A stretch of DNA of 64,000 nt from Balneolaceae bacterium (GTDB lineage Bacteria > Bacteroidota > Rhodothermia > Balneolales > Balneolaceae): assembly GCA_017640665.1 (NCBI GenBank), contig JAEPQE010000002.1, positions 310,001 to 374,000 of the forward strand, in the 5' to 3' direction. The number at the start of each line of letters is the position of its first letter. Within the stretch, counting starts at the first letter, position 1. A program made the position numbers and the translations under genes. The notes beneath the pieces were generated by a model. That model was not told the DNA's origin. It ran no database searches and saw nothing but the letters and a program-made list of their open reading frames with translations. Positions 45,500 to 55,086 of this stretch are shown here, in pieces.

Positions 45500-46503
45500 C
45501 AGGCTGCAGCCTCATCCATTAATGTTCGAGGTGAATACCCGGCAGCAAGTTCAGCCATTTTTTTAATATGATTGGGAGTAGTACCACAACAACCGCCCAA
45601 TATGTTTACCAACTTATCATCTAAAAATGAACGTACCTGATCTGCCATTTCTATTGGTCCCTGATCGTATTCACCAAACTCGTTCGGGAGCCCGGCATTT
45701 GGATACGCGCTTATGAAATAAGGGGAATATTTAGAAAGCGTTTTGAGATATGGCTTCAGCTGTTCTGCACCTAATGCACAATTCAATCCAATACTTAATA
45801 ATGGGGCATGCGAAAGTGAAATCAGGAATGCTTCTACAGTTTGCCCAGATAATGTTCTCCCACTTGCATCGGTTATAGTACCGGAAATCATAATTGGGAG
45901 TTCTTTTCCGGTTTCTTCATATAACTCCAATACTCCAAAAATAGCAGCTTTAGCATTCAGTGTATCAAATACAGTTTCGATGAGTAACAGGTCGGCTCCA
46001 CCATCCATTAACCCTTTAGCTTGTAGCTTATAAGCAGATGCAAGTCCATCAAAAGAAACAGCACGATATTCCGGTCGCGACACATCAGGAGACATAGATG
46101 CTGTTTTGTTAGTTGGTCCCATTGCACCAGCAACGAATCTGGGTTTATCAGGGTTTTCATTGGAGAATGCGACACAGGCTTCTTTTGCTAAACGAGCAGA
46201 TTCGAAATTAATATCATAGACCGCCTCTTCCAGTTCATAATCAGCCTGAGCGATCGTGGTGCCGCTAAAGGTATTTGTCTCAACAATATCTGCACCAGCT
46301 TCAAGATACTTTTCATGAATTTCTTTAATGATTTGGGGCTGGGTTACTGAAAGCAGGTCATTGTTCCCTTTTAAGTCTGTGTTTGAGTTCTTGAAACGCT
46401 CTCCCCGAAAATCTTCTTCCGTTAGTTCATAACGCTGGATCATTGTACCCATCGCACCATCAAGCACTAATATTCGTTCCTGTAAGTGTTTTTTGATATC
46501 CAC
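45499..46503 (-). CDS. metH: Homocysteine-binding module of split methionine synthase
   Basis: This 334-residue protein is the zinc-dependent homocysteine S-methyltransferase barrel: [15 protein letters not shown] at the start, [30 protein letters not shown], and [17 protein letters not shown] providing the zinc cysteines. It activates homocysteine for methylation by the B12 protein encoded next. The start is GTG at 46503, just behind the SAM riboswitch. Its TGA overlaps the next ATG by one base. The clean overlap makes a real gene split more likely than a frameshift. Confidence 0.93.
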   Translation of the reverse strand: MDIKKHLQERILVLDGAMGTMIQRYELTEEDFRGERFKNSNTDLKGNNDLLSVTQPQIIKEIHEKYLEAGADIVETNTFSGTTIAQADYELEEAVYDINFESARLAKEACVAFSNENPDKPRFVAGAMGPTNKTASMSPDVSRPEYRAVSFDGLASAYKLQAKGLMDGGADLLLIETVFDTLNAKAAIFGVLELYEETGKELPIMISGTITDASGRTLSGQTVEAFLISLSHAPLLSIGLNCALGAEQLKPYLKTLSKYSPYFISAYPNAGLPNEFGEYDQGPIEMADQVRSFLDDKLVNILGGCCGTTPNHIKKMAELAAGYSPRTLMDEAAA

Positions 46504-46553
46504 TCTGTTCTGTAAATGATTGGCTTATTAACAAAGAGTGACGGAAAAGCTCA

Positions 46554-46663
46554 CTTATTTTTCCCGGCACATCACCGAGTGGGATTTGGCACCTTTCTCC
46601 TCCTTTTGGTGGATCGGTTGCCAAGACTTCATCGGGCCCATTCCCTCAGTCTTTCTTAATAAG
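46554..46663 (-). ncRNA. SAM-I (S-box) riboswitch
   Basis: The minus-strand leader shows the S-box core in order: the P1 strand CTTATTAAG, GAGGGAATGGGCCCGATGAA, GGCAACC, AAGGTGCCAAATCCC, then the closing AAATAAG. It binds S-adenosylmethionine and should lower metH/metF expression when SAM is plentiful. Downstream, TTAATAAGC (46530-46522) is fully complementary to the 5' P1 strand and could form the competing structure. Confidence 0.93.
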
Positions 46664-46679
46664 CATTAAAATAATTAAT

Positions 46680-46710
46680 CTAAGATAGTACTAATCTTTT
46701 TCTGTATCAA
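46680..46710 (-). promoter_or_regulatory. Promoter of the metH-metF operon
   Basis: On the minus strand TTG (46710-46708), a 20-base spacer and TATCTTAG (46687-46680) match the Bacteroidota promoter with one deviation in the -7 element. Transcription would start about ten bases before the riboswitch, as expected. Confidence 0.55.
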
Positions 46711-46776
46711 AGAGTCTTTAATATTGTCTTTTAATATATTTAACTATCATCTAACTACTTATTTTTTAATTCTTAT

Positions 46777-48315
46777 ATGAAACGATATTATTTGGGATTA
46801 GTCCTTTTTTCCATTTCTCCGTTAATTATTTTTGCTCAAACAAAAGACGATATAAAAGAAACAGTAGGCGTACTTTGCGACTGTGTAAACGATTATACTG
46901 ATACTTCAAATCCTGATTCGTTATCGTTTGATGAGGATAAAATGGAAGAGTGTTTTAAGGAAAAAACCGGTATTGACTCTCTTGAATTTGCCTCAATGTA
47001 TTATGATTCAACCCTTACTGAAGAAGAAAACAATGAATACTTCGAAAAAGAATTAATGCCCGTTTTTGTTAATGAGGTTGTAGTTCAGTGCCCAAATCTT
47101 ATTCAACTTATGATTCAAGCTGCTTCAGAGGAAGAAAATGAGAATTTTAACTCCGCCAAAAGCTACTATTCGGAAGGAGTTGCACAAATGGAGAATCAAA
47201 ACTATAAAAAAGCACTGGAATCCTTTAATGAAGCTCTCGCACTTGTTGATGATAAAGATGCTTATAATCAAAGAGGATTAGCAAAAACATATCTTGGTGA
47301 TTACTATTCTGCAATAAATGATTTCAATATTGCAATAGAAATGGATACTACTTTTAGTAATGCTTTTCAAAACCTGGGGTTTGTTAAAATGAATATTGGA
47401 GACTTTAGAAGCGCGATCCCTGATTTTGAAAAAGCTATTGAATTGGATTCTGCAAATTTTACTGCCTACAACAATCTTGGCTTATCCTATACCTATCTTA
47501 ATGAGTTTGACGAAGCCAGTGAATATCTTCAAGAATCATTGCGTATTAACCCAAATTACCTTACTGCACAAAAAAACCTAGGGTATAACTACATACAAAA
47601 CGGAGAGTTTGAGAAATCAGTCGTGGAATACAAAAAAGCATTGGAAATCGATTCTTTAGACTTCATCTCTAACTACAATCTGGCTTTCGCCTATGAAAAT
47701 ATGGAGATATTTGATCAGGCCGTTAATTTTTATACTGATGCTTTTGAAATTGACAGTAGCAAAGCTGAAGTACTAAACCGAAGGGGTATAAATTATAATA
47801 ACATGGAAGATTATAATTCAGCTCTTAGTGATTTCAAAAAAGCTACAGTGATTGATAGTACTAATACTGATTATATCTCCAATGTAGGGTTAATGTATCA
47901 GTACCTTGAACAATATGAATTAGCAAAGTTTTATTTTGATAAAGCTGTTTCTAAAAGTCCGGAAGATCTAAACCTTTATTATCGAAGAGCAATTTCGGAA
48001 TATGAAGCTGGAAACTTTAAGTCTGCTCTTTCAGATTTCTCTTTTGTTTTAAATGAAGAAAAGACAAATGCAGAGGTTTTCGATTACAGAGGACGCACGA
48101 AATATGCACTGGAAGACTTCGAAGGAGCTATAGATGACTTTACTTCCTCTTTGCAATTATACCCAAATGATGCCCAGATTTTAAAAGAAAGAGGTGAAGC
48201 CTACCTCAAAATAAATGAATCAGGAAAAGCGTGTACAGATTTTAAACTCGTTCAGGAACTTGATCCCGAAACCGATAACATCATAGAACTTATCTCCGCA
48301 AATTGTGCTGAGTAA
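46777..48315 (+). CDS. Secreted TPR-repeat protein
   Basis: The 512-residue protein has a signal peptide (MKRYYLGLVLFSISPLIIFAQ) and a small Cys-containing N-terminal domain (GVLCDCVNDYTD, KMEECFKEK). About ten TPR units follow from residue 125 on (YKKALESFNEALALVDDKDA, FRSAIPDFEKAIELDSANFT). It probably scaffolds periplasmic or surface proteins. It is divergent from metH and convergent, with 12 bases between, with the TPR histidine kinase, which also has periplasmic repeats. Confidence 0.82.
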   Translation: MKRYYLGLVLFSISPLIIFAQTKDDIKETVGVLCDCVNDYTDTSNPDSLSFDEDKMEECFKEKTGIDSLEFASMYYDSTLTEEENNEYFEKELMPVFVNEVVVQCPNLIQLMIQAASEEENENFNSAKSYYSEGVAQMENQNYKKALESFNEALALVDDKDAYNQRGLAKTYLGDYYSAINDFNIAIEMDTTFSNAFQNLGFVKMNIGDFRSAIPDFEKAIELDSANFTAYNNLGLSYTYLNEFDEASEYLQESLRINPNYLTAQKNLGYNYIQNGEFEKSVVEYKKALEIDSLDFISNYNLAFAYENMEIFDQAVNFYTDAFEIDSSKAEVLNRRGINYNNMEDYNSALSDFKKATVIDSTNTDYISNVGLMYQYLEQYELAKFYFDKAVSKSPEDLNLYYRRAISEYEAGNFKSALSDFSFVLNEEKTNAEVFDYRGRTKYALEDFEGAIDDFTSSLQLYPNDAQILKERGEAYLKINESGKACTDFKLVQELDPETDNIIELISANCAE

Positions 48316-48327
48316 TCTACCTGAGTC

Positions 48328-50682
48328 TCAATTCCTATTCGAGTACTTGAGTATAGTATCGTGAAGCAAAGAAGGGTCAAAGGGTTTGGGGACAATTTCA
48401 TTAACGCCTGCCTCGTATGCCTGCTCATGTTCTTCGAAAATATTTGAAGCTGTAAGCGCAACAATTGGTATTTCTTTTATAGCCTTTTTTTCCATTGACC
48501 TTATTATTTGAGTTGCCTGATAACCATCCATAATTGGCATATGTAAATCCATCAGGATCAAATCAAATCTATTCTGTTTAACTGCATCAATGGCATACTC
48601 ACCATTCACGCAGATTTCCAAATTTATATCCCATTTCTTAAGAAATTGGCGGATCACTTGAATATTTACGGGATTATCTTCAACAAGTAATACTCTAATG
48701 CCCTTTAAACTTTCAAGAGCATTTAAATCTTTACGTTTTTCGTTTAGCATTTGGGAAGCTTTTGCTTTCGGAAATGAAATAGAAAATGAAAATGAAGTTC
48801 CCTTGCCAATTGTACTTACAACCTTTAACTCCCCCCCATAGAGTTCTACCAATTTTTTTGTAATTGCAAGACCAAGACCTGATCCTCCATATTTACGATG
48901 TGTTTCTTTACTTGCCTGAATAAAACTCTCAAAAATAACTTCTCTTTTACTCTCTTCAATTCCAATTCCAGTATCTGATACTCTGAAATTAAGAACAGCC
49001 TCTTGTTCTGTCTGGTCAATTAAAGAAACATCAACTGTAACAGAACCCTCGTCAGTAAACTTAAGCGCATTAGAAATCAAATTGTTTAAAATCTGAGTAA
49101 GGCGGGTTGGATCACCTTTTAAAAACTCGGGGATTTTCTCATCCGGATTCACTGTTAAATGAATTCCCTTTTCAATCGCCTGATGATAAAAAGACTGATA
49201 AACGCTTGAAAATAAAAAGAGTGGTCTGAAACCAATAGACTCCAGTTCAATCTTTCCAGATCCCGCTTTATTATAATCCAAAACGTCATTTACTATCCTT
49301 AATAAACTATTCGAAGAAAATTTTAACGTTTCGAGGTATTCTTTTTGATCGTCTCTAGGACTTTCACTAAGTAACAAATTCGTCATTCCAACAACCGCGT
49401 TCATTGGGGTTCGTATTTCATGACTCATTACGGATAAAAACTGCTCCTTAAGTTCAGCAGCTTTTTCAATTTCCTTATTTTTTTGGACTAATAATTCATT
49501 GGTTTTTTTTCTAAGTCTGTTACTCCTAAATAATATAAATACAATTACAAAAAGCAGAACCGTTATGATAATAAGCAGGTTTCTTGTTTTAGATTGTTGA
49601 GCGATTTGATTTTCCTGATTATTCGATCTCTCGCTAAGTAAAGCAATCTCCTGAGTTTGTTTTTCAGATTCATACTTCGTTTGTAGCTCGGCAAGCTGTC
49701 TGTTTGTTTCAATGGATGAAAGACTGTCTTTTAAATCTGACTGAAGCTGAAAGTAATAAAGCGATTCTTCAAAATTTCCGATCTCAGAATAAGTAGTTGC
49801 CAAATCTTTATATGCTTTCTCCAAGCCAGGAAGGTCATTTACCACTTTAAAATAGCCCACTGCTTCTTTATAGTTACTTATGGCGATCTGAGGCTGATTC
49901 ACCAGAAGAAATAAAGAAGCAATATTTAAGTAGCTTATACCAATACCAGGAGTATTACCTAATTCCTTTTCAATTTCGAGAGATTGGCTATGGTAGTTTA
50001 TCGCAGTCCTTATATCTCCCTGAAGTTTGTAAACCTCACCCAAATTATTATAAACAGCAGCCAGACCTTCTTTAAAGTCAAGCCGTAGCATTAATCCGAG
50101 AGCTTCCTCAAAGTATTCTTTCGAAGTATCTGTTTGTTCTTTTTGCTGATAAATCTCTCCGATATTATTCAGGCTTCGGGAAATACCCAGAGAGTCTCCA
50201 AGCTTACGTTTTGAATTCAATGATGCACTATGGAATTCTAATGAACGATCAAAGTCCCCTAAGTTCTTATAAAGTACTCCCAGATTATTCTGGATTCGTG
50301 CTATTCCAGATAAATCACCTATCTCTTCCCTAACCCTCAAAACTTCTAAAAAATGTTCCAGAGCTTTTGGAGAATCACCTTGAACGCTCGCGATAATTCC
50401 CATTTGGTTTAATATCTCAGCCTCTCTCGTTTTGAAATCAGAGATGCGGGCGATAATAAGTGCAGAATCTGCAATAATTTTAGCTCGGTCAGGTTCCGAA
50501 AATCGATACTTTCGTATTTTACCTATTAGAGCATCTACTCTTGATGTGTCTGGTTCAGATTGAACTTGAATTAGATAAGAACTAAGTAAATCTAATGGAT
50601 CTTCCGAGGTAAATGAAACTGCCGAAAAACTCTCTACCCATAGAAGACTGATAAGCGTGATAATGCTTAACATAATCTTCAT
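48328..50682 (-). CDS. Hybrid sensor histidine kinase with TPR sensor and receiver domain
   Basis: The 784-residue protein has a signal segment, then a periplasmic row of TPR units (about 60-340), and one membrane helix (NLLIIITVLLFVIVFILF, about 370). The HisKA domain has the phospho-acceptor H in MSHEIRTPMNAVVGM. The ATPase part contains SGLGLAITKKLVELYGG and a C-terminal receiver follows (VLLVEDNPVNIQVI, LILMDLHMPIMDGYQ, KPFD). It lacks an output DNA-binding domain, so a phosphotransfer partner elsewhere is expected. The signal is unknown; the TPRs suggest a protein or peptide ligand. Confidence 0.92.
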   Translation of the reverse strand: MKIMLSIITLISLLWVESFSAVSFTSEDPLDLLSSYLIQVQSEPDTSRVDALIGKIRKYRFSEPDRAKIIADSALIIARISDFKTREAEILNQMGIIASVQGDSPKALEHFLEVLRVREEIGDLSGIARIQNNLGVLYKNLGDFDRSLEFHSASLNSKRKLGDSLGISRSLNNIGEIYQQKEQTDTSKEYFEEALGLMLRLDFKEGLAAVYNNLGEVYKLQGDIRTAINYHSQSLEIEKELGNTPGIGISYLNIASLFLLVNQPQIAISNYKEAVGYFKVVNDLPGLEKAYKDLATTYSEIGNFEESLYYFQLQSDLKDSLSSIETNRQLAELQTKYESEKQTQEIALLSERSNNQENQIAQQSKTRNLLIIITVLLFVIVFILFRSNRLRKKTNELLVQKNKEIEKAAELKEQFLSVMSHEIRTPMNAVVGMTNLLLSESPRDDQKEYLETLKFSSNSLLRIVNDVLDYNKAGSGKIELESIGFRPLFLFSSVYQSFYHQAIEKGIHLTVNPDEKIPEFLKGDPTRLTQILNNLISNALKFTDEGSVTVDVSLIDQTEQEAVLNFRVSDTGIGIEESKREVIFESFIQASKETHRKYGGSGLGLAITKKLVELYGGELKVVSTIGKGTSFSFSISFPKAKASQMLNEKRKDLNALESLKGIRVLLVEDNPVNIQVIRQFLKKWDINLEICVNGEYAIDAVKQNRFDLILMDLHMPIMDGYQATQIIRSMEKKAIKEIPIVALTASNIFEEHEQAYEAGVNEIVPKPFDPSLLHDTILKYSNRN

Positions 50683-50814
50683 TTTTTAAATATTTATAAA
50701 CCAACGATATCTGTATAGATTACATGAGTGTTATTTATATAAAATGTTACTAAAAAGATTGGGGTTATAGCTTTTAACAATCCGCTATTGTTTATAACAC
50801 ATTATAGCTTGTGA

Positions 50815-52488
50815 TCATATTTCAGTAACAATCCCAATATGTACTTTACCATTCCCCAGACTTTCCTCCGGTGATATCGCATAAGCAAATTTCAACCTTC
50901 CGATTCTGGTTTTATAACTGATTCCAAATCCAGTTGAATACAGAAAATCAGAGGTTCTGAATGTTTTATCAGGTTCTGTTAGCAGTTTGGGTCGGTGATA
51001 CCCTCCTGCAGATATAAATGTAAATAGATAGGAAAAACGATCAACCAGAAAGCGATATTCGATATCACCCCAAAAGAGCCTTGAAGCTCTGAATTGTTCC
51101 TCAGAATATCCGCGGAAAGAATTAGCTCCTCCAAAAAAGATCAAGTCGTTTTCTGTTGCGCGGGCTGTATTCAGTAAAAAAGCTTCTGTAGAGAATGCTA
51201 ATACACTTTTTGACGAAAGCGGAATAAAATAAGATGCTTGTGATTCAATGAAGCGTTGTGAGAATGATTTTAAAGAATCGATTTCCACACTTTTGTCGGC
51301 GATCCCAAATTGAATATTTAAGCTCACACCTTGAGTTGGTACATCTGCATTGTTAAGGGTTGAATAGCGAAAACCTAATTTTCCATATTGCTTTTTTCCA
51401 TCGGGTTCTAAAACTACTGGAGCCGAATTCGATGAAGTAGATGAGACTCTGCCCAGCTCTCCGGTTAATCGTAATCCCGGAGAAATGCGGTAATATCCAT
51501 TCAACCTTAGGTTACGTGTTTGGTATGTTGTATCATTTTGATAGAGATTGAAATTAAAACCCAAACCTACAGGAATTGAACCGAACCAATCCTGCGATAC
51601 CCCAATATTCAGTCTCGTTGTCTCAGGTCTCAGACGCTGATATTCTAAATCGATTCCATTCCCCTGATTTAATACATTCCACAGAGAAAGTTCGAAGTCT
51701 CCTACAATCTGACCATCTCCATTTTGATCGGGTACATAGCCTAGAAGACCATCAAATTGATTTAGCACACGCTCCTGAACGGCAATTACAATCACCGCTT
51801 TCTCTTCTTCAAGGAATACTTCAGGGAAAGAAATCTCTTCAAAGAGTTCACTCTGCTCCAGATTCACATAAAGCTGTTCTAACACGTTTTGATTAATCAA
51901 AACCGAATCTCTAAACCCCGAAATCTTACGCAGGTAATCAGAGTTATTGAGGGAAGCTCCTGGAAATAGAATATCTGAGGTCAGCCATCTTTTCCCTTTG
52001 TTTACATCAAGAGAAACCGAAACTTTGCAATTATCTAAATTTGGCTGAATAGACTGGATTTCAATTTTTGAAAAAAGATAACCTTCTTGCTCTAACCCGG
52101 TTAATAACTCATCAATATAATCCTCTAAAAACTGATCCGTGTAAAATCGCTCTTCAATTTCTGAACCGGGTGCCAGCTGCTCTTCGTTAGATATGATTTT
52201 ACTCAAAACAAAGCGGCATCCTTTTTCTATGCGGTAGTGTTTTGATGCAACCTTAGTTATAAAAGGATTGAAGTACCCGCTAGACGAATAAAAGGTTGCA
52301 AGAATAGAAAGTGTATCTGCATCCTCTTCAGCTAATGATAAAGCTATCAGGCTCGGAATATCAATCTCAATACCATCATTTTCAATGATTGTAAATTCCT
52401 GAGCTGCAATAGGTAAAGATATCAATATAATAACTATAATTATACTGAAAACAGCTTTAGTTTTTTTGTTTACAGAGGCTCGAGTCAT
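50815..52488 (-). CDS. Omp85-family outer-membrane protein (BamA/TamA-like)
   Basis: From ATG 52488 the product has a signal peptide (AVFSIIIVIILISLPIAAQ), one or more POTRA-like units (LLTGLEQEGYLFSKIEIQSI, NVLEQLYVNLEQSELFEEI) and a 16-strand-type barrel. The barrel has the characteristic FFGGANSFRGYSEEQFRA loop and an EYRFLVDRFSYLF strand. It is shorter than BamA, with fewer POTRA domains, so a TamA-like or accessory assembly/secretion role is more likely. It stands alone on the minus strand. Confidence 0.82.
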   Translation of the reverse strand: MTRASVNKKTKAVFSIIIVIILISLPIAAQEFTIIENDGIEIDIPSLIALSLAEEDADTLSILATFYSSSGYFNPFITKVASKHYRIEKGCRFVLSKIISNEEQLAPGSEIEERFYTDQFLEDYIDELLTGLEQEGYLFSKIEIQSIQPNLDNCKVSVSLDVNKGKRWLTSDILFPGASLNNSDYLRKISGFRDSVLINQNVLEQLYVNLEQSELFEEISFPEVFLEEEKAVIVIAVQERVLNQFDGLLGYVPDQNGDGQIVGDFELSLWNVLNQGNGIDLEYQRLRPETTRLNIGVSQDWFGSIPVGLGFNFNLYQNDTTYQTRNLRLNGYYRISPGLRLTGELGRVSSTSSNSAPVVLEPDGKKQYGKLGFRYSTLNNADVPTQGVSLNIQFGIADKSVEIDSLKSFSQRFIESQASYFIPLSSKSVLAFSTEAFLLNTARATENDLIFFGGANSFRGYSEEQFRASRLFWGDIEYRFLVDRFSYLFTFISAGGYHRPKLLTEPDKTFRTSDFLYSTGFGISYKTRIGRLKFAYAISPEESLGNGKVHIGIVTEI

Positions 52489-52573
52489 CTTCCTATAATA
52501 AACAAAGCATTCATTTTTATTGATCAATAAACTGAATAAATTTGGACTTTATTTTCGCTCCCAATCAACCTGA

Positions 52574-53980
52574 ATGAGAAACACCTACAAAGAACTTATT
52601 GAGCAAACTTATTATTTCCCTCAAAACGGATTTGAACTCCATAAAGGATATCTATCCTTTAACGGAGTGGATTTAAAATCGCTTATCAATAAATATGGAA
52701 CTCCTTTTAGACTTACTTATCTGCCAAAAATCAGGGAACAGATACAAGAAGCCCGGTCATATTTTACCAATGCAATCAAGGAGTTTAATTATAAAGGGAA
52801 GTACGAATTTTGCTATTGCACCAAATGCTGTCACTTTAGTCACGTAATCAGAACAGCGCTAAAAGAAGATGTTTCCCTGGAAACCTCTTCTTCTTTTGAT
52901 ATTGATTTGATTGACCGCTTACATGAAAATGGGCGCATCGATAAAGATAAAATTTTGGTGCACAATGGATATAAAACAGATAATTACATTCAAAAAATCG
53001 GCAAACTTCTTAAAACCGGTTTCAGGAACTCCATCACTATACTAGACAACCCCAAAGAACTGGAAAAACTGGAAGCCTTGGATGTAGGCGAACCAATTAA
53101 AATTGGGCTCAGAATCTCGATTGAAGAAGATCCGGGTGCGGCCTACTATACTTCTAGGTTGGGGATTAATAAGCGGGAAATCCTGGAATTGGTTAAGAAA
53201 AGAGTTGTGGATAATCCAAAGTTTGACCTGGTCATGGTTCACTTTTTTGTGGATTCGGGCATCAACGATACACTTTACTATTGGGGAGAGTTTCAGAAGG
53301 CACTTTCACTCTACACTCAAATCAAAAAGCTGGTTCCATCTCTGAATGCTCTCAATATTGGAGGAGGATTTCCGATCCAGAACACGCTTAGTTTTAATTA
53401 TGATTATCAGTATATAGTCAATGAAATCGTACGAAATGTAAAGGAAACCTGTAATGACTCAGGCATTGAAGAACCTGATTTATATACTGAGTTTGGTAAG
53501 TTTACGGTTGGAGAAAGCGGCGCTGTTATTTTTGAAGTGCTCGAACAAAAGCAGCAAAACGATACAGAATTATGGTATATCATCAATAACAGCCTGATGA
53601 ATACTATTCCTGATGCATGGTCGATTAACGAGAAGTTTATCCTTCTGCCACTCAACAAGTGGGAAAATGGATATAAAAGAGTCAATATTGGAGGTATCAG
53701 TTGCGATCATTCAGATTATTACAACTCCGAACAGTTAAACCAACAAATTTTACTGCCCGGGTATTCAGATTCCGGTGAAGAACCGCTGTATATTGGTTTC
53801 TTCCATACCGGTGCTTATCAAGATGCTATAAGTGGGTATGGAGGAATCAAACACTGCCTCATCCCCTCTCCTAAACAAGTTGTGGTAGATTTAGATGACG
53901 AAGGTAACCTGATTGACCATGTATACCGTGAAGAACAAAACGTAGAAAATATGCTAACTATATTAGGATATAATGACTAA
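52574..53980 (+). CDS. speA: Arginine decarboxylase-like PLP enzyme (fold III)
   Basis: The 468-residue protein has the alanine-racemase-type fold III barrel with the PLP lysine in YCTKCCHFSHVI. GLRISIEEDPGAAYYTSRLG, LNIGGGFP and a C-terminal HTGAYQDAISGYGG also match the family. The second-subunit active-site Cys block is visible as ISCDHSDYY. It is shorter than the classic biosynthetic SpeA but matches the Bacteroidota form. It would make agmatine from arginine. It overlaps by eight bases the deoxyhypusine-synthase-like gene, so both serve polyamine synthesis. Confidence 0.8.
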   Translation: MRNTYKELIEQTYYFPQNGFELHKGYLSFNGVDLKSLINKYGTPFRLTYLPKIREQIQEARSYFTNAIKEFNYKGKYEFCYCTKCCHFSHVIRTALKEDVSLETSSSFDIDLIDRLHENGRIDKDKILVHNGYKTDNYIQKIGKLLKTGFRNSITILDNPKELEKLEALDVGEPIKIGLRISIEEDPGAAYYTSRLGINKREILELVKKRVVDNPKFDLVMVHFFVDSGINDTLYYWGEFQKALSLYTQIKKLVPSLNALNIGGGFPIQNTLSFNYDYQYIVNEIVRNVKETCNDSGIEEPDLYTEFGKFTVGESGAVIFEVLEQKQQNDTELWYIINNSLMNTIPDAWSINEKFILLPLNKWENGYKRVNIGGISCDHSDYYNSEQLNQQILLPGYSDSGEEPLYIGFFHTGAYQDAISGYGGIKHCLIPSPKQVVVDLDDEGNLIDHVYREEQNVENMLTILGYND

Positions 53981-54944
53981 TAAAGGACCAGTTTCAAACT
54001 TTATCCTACACCATTATCGCCATTTTAATGCAGCTTCATTAGTTGATGCAGCAAAGGCTTACGAAGATCAGTTAAATTCTGAAGCAAAGATGATGGTTAC
54101 ACTGGCGGGTGCAATGAGTACCGCAGAATTAGGAATTTCTTTAGCTGAAATGATCCGCCAGGATAAAGTACATATCATCACCTGTACAGGAGCAAATCTG
54201 GAGGAAGATGTATTCAATTTAGTTGCTCACAATCACTATAAGCGTATTCCAAATTACCGTGATTTGAGCCCGGAAGACGAGCAAGAACTGTTAGACGGTC
54301 ACTTCAATCGGGTTACGGACACCTGCATCCCTGAAGAAGAAGCTATGAGAGCTATTGAAGAGCATTTAGTTAAACGCTGGGTGGATGCTTCAGAAACCGA
54401 TAATCGGTTCTTCCCTCATGAGTATTTCTATGATATCCTCCTCTCTGGCGACCTGAAAGAAAACTATCAGATTGATCCTAAAGATTCCTGGTTATTAGCC
54501 GCAGCTGAGAAAAACATTCCTATTATTGTACCAGGCTGGGAAGATTCTACATGCGGAAACTTCTTCGCTTCTCACTGTATTGAAGGCCGAACAAAGCCAA
54601 GTGCGATGAAATCTGGTATTGAATACATGATGTATCTTGCAGATTGGTATCAGAAGAATTCAGAAAATGGAATTGGGTTCTTTCAGATTGGAGGCGGAAT
54701 TGCCGGAGATTTTCCGATCTGCGTAGTTCCCATGCTGGATCAGGATTTAGGAGTTGAAGCACCTTTATGGAGCTACTTCTGTCAGATTAGTGATTCTACA
54801 ACCAGCTACGGCTCGTACTCAGGTGCTGTACCGAATGAAAAAATTACCTGGGGAAAACTTGGAATAGACACTCCAAAATTCATTATAGAATCAGACGCCA
54901 CTATTGTTGCTCCGCTTATTTTTGCGTACCTATTAGGGTGGTAA
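53973..54944 (+). CDS. Deoxyhypusine synthase-like protein
   Basis: The 323-residue protein has the NAD-binding deoxyhypusine-synthase fold: MVTLAGAMSTAELGISLAEM, IITCTGANLEEDVFNL, IPIIVPGWEDST, GIGFFQIGGGI, and the ITWGKLGID segment with the lysine that carries the aminobutyl group. Bacteria have no eIF5A to modify. Related bacterial enzymes move an aminobutyl group between polyamines, for example making homospermidine. Coupling to an arginine decarboxylase gene supports a polyamine role. The exact product is open. Confidence 0.82.
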   Translation: MTNKGPVSNFILHHYRHFNAASLVDAAKAYEDQLNSEAKMMVTLAGAMSTAELGISLAEMIRQDKVHIITCTGANLEEDVFNLVAHNHYKRIPNYRDLSPEDEQELLDGHFNRVTDTCIPEEEAMRAIEEHLVKRWVDASETDNRFFPHEYFYDILLSGDLKENYQIDPKDSWLLAAAEKNIPIIVPGWEDSTCGNFFASHCIEGRTKPSAMKSGIEYMMYLADWYQKNSENGIGFFQIGGGIAGDFPICVVPMLDQDLGVEAPLWSYFCQISDSTTSYGSYSGAVPNEKITWGKLGIDTPKFIIESDATIVAPLIFAYLLGW

Positions 54945-54997
54945 GTTTTCAATGATCTGTTGTTCAATTGACCAGAAATTTAATTATAAAAAGAATA

Positions 54998-55086
54998 GTC
55001 ACCCTGAGGATACCTCCGAAGGATCTAAGTGAATATCCAGCAAGGTTCTTCGCTTTCTCTCAGAATGACTTTAGAAGAATATCTAA
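54998..55086 (+). repeat. Dispersed TCACCCTGAG/CTCAGAATGAC repeat
   Basis: Paired ends TCACCCTGAGGA and CTCTCAGAATGA lie around GGATCTAAGTGA and TTCTTCGCT, the look of a short inverted dispersed repeat common in many genomes. ATCTAAGTGA occurs twice (55023 and 55081), and the second copy contains the GTG start of the next gene. Confidence 0.55.

Noticed and set aside
45490-45510. Frameshift in metH
   Set aside because: The break is a clean TGATG stop-start at a domain border and both products look complete, so a true gene split is more likely.
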